Of a stretch of 11,331 bases of DNA, positions 1-5,746 are shown in pieces. The position numbers were made by a program, and so were the translations under genes. The DNA lies in the NCBI GenBank assembly GCA_005888465.1, contig VAYJ01000059.1:1165-12495 (forward strand). The letters are read 5' to 3'. How positions within the stretch are numbered: position 1 is the stretch's first letter; each line of letters opens with the position of its first letter. The DNA is from Actinomycetota bacterium (lineage in GTDB: Bacteria; Actinomycetota; UBA4738). The notes below the pieces were generated by a model. That model searched no databases. It was not told where the DNA came from and worked only from the letters and a program-made list of their open reading frames with translations.

Positions 1-282
1 GCGGTCGAGGCGGCTGAGGCGGTGGGGCTGTGGTGGGGAAAGCGCTGGGCCGAGTACCTGACCGCGATCGCGACCGCCGGGTTCCTTCCGTTCGAGATCC
101 ACGAGCTGATCGTGCGCGTCACGGTACTGCGGATCGTGTTCCTGGGGGTGAACGTCGCGATCCTCGTGTGGCTGGTGTGGCGCAAGCACCTGTTCGGGAT
201 CGGGGGGAGCGCGGCCGAGGCGGAGGCACTCGACCGCGCGGCGATGTTCGGACCGCCGGGCGTTACGGCGTCAGCTGGGTGA
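1..282 (+). CDS. DUF2127-type membrane protein, C-terminal part (5' end cut by window)
   Basis: The frame is open from base 1 to the TGA at 280-282, so the gene begins outside the window; the ATG or GTG codons inside are probably internal. The visible part holds the motif GLWWGKRWAEYLTAIAT followed by FEIHELI and a hydrophobic helix (residues about 40-60 of the fragment, VLRIVFLGVNVAILVWLVW). This order is typical of the C-terminal half of DUF2127 proteins, small integral membrane proteins of unknown function. At least one, probably two, membrane segments are present. The tail after the last helix is short and polar. The gene runs head-on into the TetR gene; the two share 20 bases (263-282), leaving no room for a terminator between them. 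The family assignment rests on remembered motifs and no function is claimed. Confidence 0.72.
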   Translation, partial: AVEAAEAVGLWWGKRWAEYLTAIATAGFLPFEIHELIVRVTVLRIVFLGVNVAILVWLVWRKHLFGIGGSAAEAEALDRAAMFGPPGVTASAG

Positions 283-877
283 TGCCCCGCCACGCGAGGC
301 GAACCAGGACCTCGATCGCCTCCTGACGGCGGCGCTTCGAGGCGCTGGGCTCGCGCTGGGCGACCGTCTCCACCATGCCGATCAGGCCGAGCGCGACGAT
401 CTCGGCGTGCTCGCGGTCCAGGGTCCCCTTCGACTCGCGCACGATGAGGTCCGCGACGTCGGACATGATCTGCTCGCGCGTTCGCTCGACGCGTGTGCGG
501 AACTCCGCTTCCGCGCCGACGGTCTCCTGCATGAGCAGGCGGAAGCCCTCGGCGTGGTCGTCGACGAAGTCGAAGTACGCCTGGAACGACGCGCGGATCC
601 GCTCGCGGTTGCCGGCCGGGGAGGCGAGCGCGCGTTGGACGTGCTCGTGCAGCGTGGCGAGGTCCGCGTCGATGAGGGCCAGGTACAGATCCTTCTTCGA
701 GGGGAAATGGTCGTAGAGGATCGGCTTGGTGACGCCCGCCTCGCGCGCGACCGCCTCCATCGACACCGCGTGGTACCCCGAGGCCCCGAAGGCCCGGCGA
801 GCCACCTGGAGGAGTTGTGCGCGTCGCTCGGGCGCGCGCATCCGGCGGCGCGGAGAGGTGGAGGTCCTGGTGACCAT
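263..877 (-). CDS. TetR/AcrR-family transcriptional regulator
   Basis: A 204-residue protein, the usual TetR length. The N-terminal DNA-binding domain spans residues about 15-65: a helix with QLLQVARRAFGASGYHAVSM, then the helix-turn-helix EAVAREAGVTKPILYDHFPS and KKDLYLALI. The rest is the all-helical ligand-binding and dimerisation domain, which I cannot assign to a ligand. The frame stays open far upstream, but the ATG at 877 is chosen because it gives the family's normal N-terminus and faces a divergent acyl-CoA dehydrogenase. There is no Shine-Dalgarno before it, while a TAATAT box ends 11 bases upstream, so the mRNA is probably leaderless or nearly so. A second possible start is the Met at 841. 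From family knowledge and position, it probably represses itself and the neighbouring dehydrogenase in response to an acyl-CoA or related ligand; this is inference. Confidence 0.9.
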   Translation of the reverse strand: MVTRTSTSPRRRMRAPERRAQLLQVARRAFGASGYHAVSMEAVAREAGVTKPILYDHFPSKKDLYLALIDADLATLHEHVQRALASPAGNRERIRASFQAYFDFVDDHAEGFRLLMQETVGAEAEFRTRVERTREQIMSDVADLIVRESKGTLDREHAEIVALGLIGMVETVAQREPSASKRRRQEAIEVLVRLAWRGITQLTP

Positions 878-888
878 CGGTGGATGGT

Positions 889-894
889 ATATTA
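889..894 (-). promoter_or_regulatory. Candidate -10 box of the TetR gene (leaderless-type)
   Basis: On the minus strand the bases read TAATAT, a near-perfect -10 hexamer, with its downstream edge 11 bases before the TetR ATG. A start of transcription 6-7 bases downstream would leave a leader of only about 5 bases, which fits the missing Shine-Dalgarno. On the plus strand the same AT-rich patch gives TATATT (888-893), a possible -10 for the divergent dehydrogenase. I see no convincing -35 on either strand. The patch is the most AT-rich point of this G/C-rich intergenic space. Confidence 0.5.
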
Positions 895-905
895 CCGACG
901 AGTAA
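892..905. promoter_or_regulatory. Inverted repeat 1, candidate TetR operator
   Basis: TTACCGACGAGTAA is a 14-base inverted repeat with arms TTAC and GTAA around six bases. It lies between the divergent TetR and acyl-CoA dehydrogenase genes and overlaps the candidate -10 boxes. It matches the second repeat 15 bases further on at 8 of 14 positions (TACCG and GTA shared). Position and symmetry suggest an operator for the adjacent repressor; binding is inferred. Confidence 0.55.
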
Positions 906-906
906 C

Positions 907-920
907 CTACCGGAAGGTAG
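907..920. promoter_or_regulatory. Inverted repeat 2, candidate TetR operator over the dehydrogenase RBS
   Basis: CTACCGGAAGGTAG is a 14-base inverted repeat with five-base arms CTACC and GGTAG. Its centre is 15 bases from the centre of the first repeat, and both fit YTACCGNNRRGTAR. The Shine-Dalgarno of the dehydrogenase, GGAAGG at 912-917 (8 bases before the ATG at 926), sits inside it. If the repressor binds here it would lie downstream of the plus-strand start of transcription and could act as a roadblock. The hairpin in the mRNA would be short and weak. Confidence 0.55.
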
Positions 921-925
921 CTTCT

Positions 926-2063
926 ATGGACTTCGAGCTCTCCGAGGACCACTTGACCACCCAGAAATGGGTGCACGAGTTCGCGGAGAAGGAGATCCGG
1001 CCGGTCGCCGCCCACTACGACGAGGCCGAGGAGTTCCCCTGGCCGGTGCTGAAGCGCGCGGCCGAGGTCGGGTTGTTCGGGCTGGAGTTCTACCTCGAGA
1101 CGCTCGCGGCCGACCCCAGCGGACTCATGTTCCCCGTGTGCTTCGAGGAGACCTGCTGGGGCTGCGCGGGCATCTCGCTCGGGATCTGGGGCTCTGGCCT
1201 GCCGCTCACGACGCTCGCCTACTCGGGGACGCCGGAGCAGCTGCTGCAGTGGGCGCCACTGATGTTCGGCACGGCCGACGACCCAAAGGTCGGTGCCCTC
1301 TGCGTGACCGAGCCGGACGCGGGTTCCGACGTGAGCGCGCTCCGAACGCGCGCCCGGCGCGACGGCGACGAGTGGGTGCTGAACGGGCAGAAGGTCTTCA
1401 TCACCAACGGCGGGATCGCGAGCGTGCACGTCGTGGTGGCGACGGTCGACCCCGCGCTCGGCCACCGGGGTCAGGCGGCGTTCATCGTCGGACCGGGGAA
1501 CCCGGGGCTTCGTCAGGGGAAGAAGGAGCGCAAGCTCGGGATCCGGGCGTCCCACACGGCCGGGGTGCTGCTCGAGGACTACCGGATCCCGCTCGAGGAC
1601 GTGGTCGGCGGCGTCGAGCGCCTGGAGGCGAAGCTGGAGCAGGCTCGCTCGGAGGGGCCGTCGCGCGGGTCCGCGGCGCTCAAGACCTTCGAGATGACGC
1701 GGCCGTCGGTGGCCGCGCAGGCGGTCGGGATCGCGCGCGCGGCGTTCGAGTTCTCGCGGGACTACGCGAAGGAGCGCACCCAGTTCGGGCGCCCGATCAT
1801 CGACAACCAGGGCGTTGCGTTCAAACTCGCCGACATGGCGATGGAGAGCGACGCGGCGAGACTCCGAGGGATCGATGTCGAAGCTGAAGGCCGGCGAGAC
1901 CGCGGTCTGGGTCACCGAACAGGCGATCCAGATCCTGGGCGGGTACGGCTACGTCAAGGACTTCCCGGTCGAGAAGTGGTACCGCGACGCGAAGATCTAC
2001 ACCCTGTTCGAGGGGACCTCCGAGATCCAGCGGATCGTGATCAGCCGCGCGCTCGCCCGCTGA
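926..2063 (+). pseudogene. Acyl-CoA dehydrogenase, broken by a frame change with missing segment at about 1862-1872
   Basis: Family role: FAD-dependent alpha,beta-dehydrogenation of acyl-CoA esters, passing electrons to ETF. The start ATG at 926 has GGAAGG 8 bases upstream. The first frame holds the N-terminal helical domain, the FAD signature VTEPDAGSD (about residues 125-133), the beta domain, and the C-terminal helix start with KERTQFGRPI, reaching DMAMESDAARL. After about 1864 this frame turns into an arginine-rich non-family tail ending at 2095. The true C-terminus is found in another frame from about 1866 (EGSMSKLKAGETA) through QILGGYGYVKDFPVEK to FEGTSEIQR, where the Glu codon at 2010-2012 aligns with the catalytic base of the medium-chain enzyme, and stops at 2063. 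Compared with family members about 17 residues are absent at the joint, so roughly 50 bases (3n+2) seem deleted. As written, no active enzyme can be made. Assembly error is a real alternative. Confidence 0.85.
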
Positions 2064-2083
2064 GCCCGAAATCGCTGTTCCCA

Positions 2084-2113
2084 TTGACCCCATGAGCACA
2101 CCACGGGTACCGT
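2084..2113 (+). promoter_or_regulatory. Candidate promoter for the Asp-box protein
   Basis: TTGACC (2084-2089) and TACCGT (2108-2113) are separated by 18 bases in the 88-base space after the dehydrogenase. Both resemble the housekeeping sigma-factor hexamers of high-GC bacteria. Transcription would start near 2120, giving a leader of about 30 bases that contains GGAGG at 2143-2147 before the ATG at 2152. The match is by eye only, and such hexamers also occur by chance. Confidence 0.4.
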
Positions 2114-2151
2114 TCCTTGCCCGATTCCCCAATCCCATCCTTGGAGGAGCG

Positions 2152-3936
2152 ATGCGCAGACCCATGATCGTCACGGCCGCGGCGATGTTGCTTGCCGCGA
2201 TCGTTCCCCACGCCTCAGCCTCGACCCCCGGGCCTGACGTCCGGGTGACCCAGGACGCCGGTGCCGGGTACGTGAGCGCCTACACGCTGGGGACCGGACA
2301 GGCCTATACGGATCCCACACTGGATGAGTGCTCGGTGTCGAAGGGCAGGCAGAACGAGCCCGCCATTGCCGTCGACCCTCGCGACACGAGTGTGCTAATC
2401 GGTAGCTCGAACGACTACTGCGGCGTGTACGCGCCGCCGGGTGACCCAAACCTGGGTCTCCCACTGGGTCCGATCTGGCTCGGGTACTACCGCTCGGAGG
2501 ATGCAGGGAAGAGCTTCGTGAGCTCGCTCGTCCCCGGCTACCCGGGCGACACATCGCCCTTCGCTCCTCTGGCCAAGATCGACACGACCGGCTCGGGTGA
2601 TCCGGTGGTCGCGTGGGACGCGCACGGGCGAGCGTTCATGGGCTCCGAGAGCGACACAGACGAGAACCTGAGCAACGGCGACGTCTGGGTGGCGACCTAC
2701 GTCAACTCAGGCGGCGGCACGGCCAACGACGGCAAGCTCTATCAGGGGACCGTCACGGTCGGGAAGGGTTCGCAGGCCAAGAACCTGCTCGGGAAGTTCA
2801 ACGACAAGACCGCGCTCGAGGTCGACCGCACTGGTGGGAAGTACGACGGCAACGTGTACTTCGCGTGGACCCGGTTCACCGGTGGCAAGATCTCCAACAT
2901 CTACTTCTCGCGCTCCACGGATCACGGGGTCACCTTCTCCAAGCCGAAGAACATCACCCCCCGGAACGGGAACCTGCAGGACCCGCAGGTCTCCGTGACG
3001 GGCAATGGCGACGTCTACGTGACCTTCGACACGTTCGCCATGAAGAACGGTCAGCCGTTCGGTCTCTACATCGCCAAGTCGACGGACGGCGGAAAGACGT
3101 TCTCCCCGCCTTCGCTCATCACGACCTACGTGCCGGTGGACGTGCAGGACGTCTCGGTCTTCGGGGGTTCGGCGCGTGACTGCGGCGACCTCTTCAGCGC
3201 GTGCGTATCCGGCTACACGTTCTTCCGCCAGGGGACCTCGCTCCGCGCGACAGCCGACCAGTTCGACCCGGAGCACGAATGGGTCTACCTGACGTACGGG
3301 GCGACGAAGCCCGGCACCGAGGTGAGCACGGGTACCACCTTCGGGGTGGAGGCTCCCGGCATTGGCGGTCAGGAGGGGGCGTACTTCGTTCGATACGACG
3401 GCGCCGCGGGGACGCACACCTCGCCGGCGCTGCTCTCGGATCAGCCGGTGGGGAACCAGGTGTTCCCCGCGATCTCAGCGGACGGCGGCGTGCTTCACGC
3501 CATGTGGTGGGACAGCCGGAACGATCCCAACTACTCGCCGGCACGTCCGATCGGGAACGACGCGTCGGGGAACACCGTTCCCTCGCTCGACGTCTACGCG
3601 ACGCGCTCGTCCGACCATGGCGACATCTGGGCCACCGCGACGAGGCTCACGGACGTGATGTCGAATCCCGACTACGAGCAGTTCAGCAACCGGACCGTCC
3701 CGTTCGCAGGCGACTACCTGACGGTGACGTCATTCGGTGACTTCGCCTTCAGCGTCTGGACCGACTATCGGGACGTCGTGGCCGGCACGGATCCGCGCGA
3801 AACCGACAACGACGACGCGGACAATGCCGACGTCGTGCAGTGCCGGGCCTTCGACCCGGTCACCGGGTGGGGCCCCGACACGTGTCCCCATGCCGGAGGG
3901 ATCGATCAGAACATCTACGGCGACCTGTCGCCATAG
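2152..3936 (+). CDS. Secreted Asp-box (BNR/sialidase-like) repeat protein
   Basis: A 594-residue protein. The start at 2152 is preferred over an in-frame ATG 60 bases upstream: it follows GGAGG by 4 bases and opens a clean signal peptide, basic MRRP, then a hydrophobic stretch ending PHASAS near residue 24 with an Ala-x-Ala-like cleavage site. Four Asp-boxes (S-x-D-x-G-x-x-F/W) are visible at residues about 115-122 (SEDAGKSF), 255-262 (STDHGVTF), 310-317 (STDGGKTF) and 486-493 (SSDHGDIW), marking a beta-propeller like that of sialidases. Six cysteines suggest three disulfides outside the cell. The ending FAGDYLTVTSFGDFAFSVWT followed by DYRD is common in secreted propellers of this kind. I see no membrane anchor or sorting signal after the propeller, so it is probably released. 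Substrate and enzymatic activity are unknown; Asp-boxes alone do not prove sialidase activity. It stands alone, with its own promoter and terminator. Confidence 0.85.
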   Translation: MRRPMIVTAAAMLLAAIVPHASASTPGPDVRVTQDAGAGYVSAYTLGTGQAYTDPTLDECSVSKGRQNEPAIAVDPRDTSVLIGSSNDYCGVYAPPGDPNLGLPLGPIWLGYYRSEDAGKSFVSSLVPGYPGDTSPFAPLAKIDTTGSGDPVVAWDAHGRAFMGSESDTDENLSNGDVWVATYVNSGGGTANDGKLYQGTVTVGKGSQAKNLLGKFNDKTALEVDRTGGKYDGNVYFAWTRFTGGKISNIYFSRSTDHGVTFSKPKNITPRNGNLQDPQVSVTGNGDVYVTFDTFAMKNGQPFGLYIAKSTDGGKTFSPPSLITTYVPVDVQDVSVFGGSARDCGDLFSACVSGYTFFRQGTSLRATADQFDPEHEWVYLTYGATKPGTEVSTGTTFGVEAPGIGGQEGAYFVRYDGAAGTHTSPALLSDQPVGNQVFPAISADGGVLHAMWWDSRNDPNYSPARPIGNDASGNTVPSLDVYATRSSDHGDIWATATRLTDVMSNPDYEQFSNRTVPFAGDYLTVTSFGDFAFSVWTDYRDVVAGTDPRETDNDDADNADVVQCRAFDPVTGWGPDTCPHAGGIDQNIYGDLSP

Positions 3937-3957
3937 ATCGAGCGACGCAGGGAAGAA

Positions 3958-3990
3958 GGAAGGGGGCGCCTGCGGGCGCCTCTTCCTTTT
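3958..3990 (+). terminator. Rho-independent terminator after the Asp-box gene
   Basis: GGCGCC at 3965-3970 pairs with GGCGCC at 3975-3980 across the loop TGCG, and the stem extends outward through A/G-rich and T/C-rich flanks (3961-3964 with 3981-3984, including G-U pairs). A T-rich run, TCTTCCTTTT, ends at 3990. It begins some 22 bases after the stop at 3936. The T-run overlaps the stop codon of the convergent nitrilase gene (3989-3991). Read on the other strand, the hairpin is followed by a C/T-rich run that is less ideal but might also stop the opposing transcript. Confidence 0.8.
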
Positions 3991-4990
3991 AGTGGGAAGG
4001 CCGGCCAGCGTTTGGTCGCTTGCCGGCCGCACGCCCTCGGCTCGCCGGGAGTGGTTCCGCGTCCCCGTCGACCACCTGGGGGTTGGCCTGGCTTCGGACC
4101 GTGAGCTGGAAGACGTCCGGCCGCGAGTAGTGCCCGACCGGGTCGAACTGGTGGCGAGACGCGCGAGCCTTCGCGGCATCCAGCTCCGCGTAGAGAATGC
4201 CCTCCTCCTTGACGAGCGGCCCCGCGAGGATCTCGCCGTTCGGCCCCACGATCGCCGAGTACCCCTGGTTCATCCAGTCGCTCTTCCCCTTCCAGAGCGT
4301 CGAACGGCCCGGGACGTCGTCGGGGACGTCCGAGCCCCGAAGGAGCGGCGCCACGCCGATCACGAACACGCGCCCCTCTTTCGCGATGTGACGAAGCGTC
4401 GCCACCCACGCGTCGCCGAAGTCCCACGTCGGTGCGCACCACACATCGACGCCCTGGGCGTACATCGCGAAGCGCGCCAGCGGCATGTAGTTCTCCCAGC
4501 ACGTGAGGCCGCCGAGCCGCCCGAACGGCGTCTCGAAGCTCACGAGGGTCGACCCGTCGCCGTAGCCCCAGACGAGGCGTTCGCCGCCCGTCGGCATGAG
4601 CTTGCGGTGCTTGCCCAGAAGCGTCCCGTCGGGGCCGAAGTAGAGCTGGGTGTTGTAGATTGTCCCGCTCCACTCCTCGCGCTCGTTGACGCCCATCGAC
4701 ACATAGGCCTTCGCGCGTCTCGCCGCGCGCCCGAGGGTCTCGGTCGTAGCGCTCGGCACGACCACCGATTCCTCGTAGAGGCGGCCGTAGAGCGCTTCCG
4801 AGGTCTCGTCCCAGACGCCGGCCCGCCAGACCCAATCGGGGTAGGTGGGGATGAAGGTCTCGGGGAAGACGACGAGCCCCGCGCCTTCGGCGGCCGCCTC
4901 GCGGATCAGCCGAACGGCCTTCTCGACGGTCTCGTCGCGATGCAGGAACACGGGCGTCGCCTGGACCGCCGCCGCCCGCACCTTGTCCAT
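3989..4990 (-). CDS. Nitrilase (carbon-nitrogen hydrolase family)
   Basis: A 333-residue cytoplasmic enzyme of the nitrilase superfamily, expected to hydrolyse an organic nitrile to the carboxylic acid and ammonia. The catalytic triad is visible: Glu44 in VFPETFIPTYPDW, Lys130 in GKHRKLMPT, and Cys164 in LTCWENYMPL. The CWEN sequence and the long FPETFIPTYP motif fit true nitrilases better than the amidase branches of the superfamily. The body ends with the family's HYSRPDVFQL near residue 290. About 40 further residues are polar and rich in Arg, Ala and Pro and look disordered. The ATG at 4990 lies 3 bases after the stop of the S51 gene, with GGGAG about 9 bases upstream, so translation is probably coupled. 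It is the last gene of the minus-strand run. The natural nitrile cannot be read from the sequence. Confidence 0.92.
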   Translation of the reverse strand: MDKVRAAAVQATPVFLHRDETVEKAVRLIREAAAEGAGLVVFPETFIPTYPDWVWRAGVWDETSEALYGRLYEESVVVPSATTETLGRAARRAKAYVSMGVNEREEWSGTIYNTQLYFGPDGTLLGKHRKLMPTGGERLVWGYGDGSTLVSFETPFGRLGGLTCWENYMPLARFAMYAQGVDVWCAPTWDFGDAWVATLRHIAKEGRVFVIGVAPLLRGSDVPDDVPGRSTLWKGKSDWMNQGYSAIVGPNGEILAGPLVKEEGILYAELDAAKARASRHQFDPVGHYSRPDVFQLTVRSQANPQVVDGDAEPLPASRGRAAGKRPNAGRPSH

Positions 4991-4993
4991 GCC

Positions 4994-5746
4994 TCAGTCT
5001 CCCACGGGGGCGGTCTCGAGGAGCGGCGCGGTCAGCGTCTCGCCAGCTGCCGCATCCTGCCACTCGCCCGAGGCGTACACGTGTGCGGAGCCGGACCCGA
5101 TCACCGTCCAGGTCGCGCCGTCGCCCACCGCCGCCGTCCGCTCATCGACGGCGAAGAGCTTCCCGCCGGAAGGTATCGCCGAGACGAGACGCTCCCGCAG
5201 GCCCGGAACGTAGCGATCGATCGCGTCCCAGTGCGGGCCGAGGGTCGTGTTCGGGAACAGGCGCAACCCGGGCCGATGCAGCCAACCGTCGCCGAAGCTC
5301 CGTGCCGCGCTGTCGAGCGCCGACTCGCCGAGGCAGGCGATCCCCGCGCTGCACCCCGCATAGGCGAGGCCGCGGTTCATCTCCTCCCGCAGCGCCGCCC
5401 AGAACGCGGTTCCCAGGAGCACGCTCGACAGATAGGCGGGGTTCCCACCGGAGAAGAACGCGACGGAGGCGCGCGAGAGCCACGCGACCAGCCGGTCGTC
5501 GTTCGCGTCGGCGGTCGTCTTGATCGGCACGACCTCGGCCAGGATCCCGAGGTCGCGGTAGTGCTCCAGCCCCATGGTCCCCCACCGGTCGAACACGGCG
5601 TCGCCCTCGGGGGCGCTCGCTGTGGGGAGGATGAGGACCGACCCGTCCCCCGTCGCGCGCTCGAGGAGCCAGCGGTCGACCTCCTCGGTCCACGGCTCGA
5701 ACTCCCCCGAGCCGAGCAGCGCGATGGCGGGGCGCCCGCCGCTCAT
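4994..5746 (-). CDS. Peptidase S51 family protein (dipeptidase E/cyanophycinase-like)
   Basis: A 250-residue protein with the class I glutamine-amidotransferase-like fold used by peptidase family S51. The N-terminus has ALLGSGEFEPW, the middle has FFSGGNPAYLSSVLL, and the nucleophile elbow is AGCSAGIACLGE with Ser133. His172 in LGPHWDAIDRY is the likely catalytic His. There is no signal peptide, so it should act in the cytoplasm. Known members are aspartyl dipeptidase PepE and cyanophycinase, which both cut next to Asp; whether this protein shares that preference is unknown. It overlaps the upstream decarboxylase by 4 bases (ATGA at 5743-5746) and ends 3 bases before the nitrilase start. This is strong evidence that the three are made together. 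Confidence 0.85.
   Translation of the reverse strand: MSGGRPAIALLGSGEFEPWTEEVDRWLLERATGDGSVLILPTASAPEGDAVFDRWGTMGLEHYRDLGILAEVVPIKTTADANDDRLVAWLSRASVAFFSGGNPAYLSSVLLGTAFWAALREEMNRGLAYAGCSAGIACLGESALDSAARSFGDGWLHRPGLRLFPNTTLGPHWDAIDRYVPGLRERLVSAIPSGGKLFAVDERTAAVGDGATWTVIGSGSAHVYASGEWQDAAAGETLTAPLLETAPVGD

Noticed and set aside
407..925. N-terminal extension of the dehydrogenase frame to 407
   Set aside because: It is antisense to the TetR gene, and the ATG at 926 has a good ribosome site and gives the family's normal N-terminus.
878..1915. N-terminal extension of the TetR frame to 550 residues
   Set aside because: The extension is antisense to the acyl-CoA dehydrogenase, Arg/Leu-rich and without domain features; the TetR fold starts just after 877.
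3965..3980. GGCGCC repeat as a possible mobile-element end or attachment site
   Set aside because: It is fully explained as the stem of the terminator; no transposase, direct repeats or integrase gene is near.
3989..4990. Nitrilase as an N-carbamoylputrescine amidase paired with an arginine decarboxylase (polyamine route)
   Set aside because: The CWEN active site and FPETFIPTYP motif fit true nitrilases, and the decarboxylase is of the group II aromatic type, not an arginine decarboxylase family.
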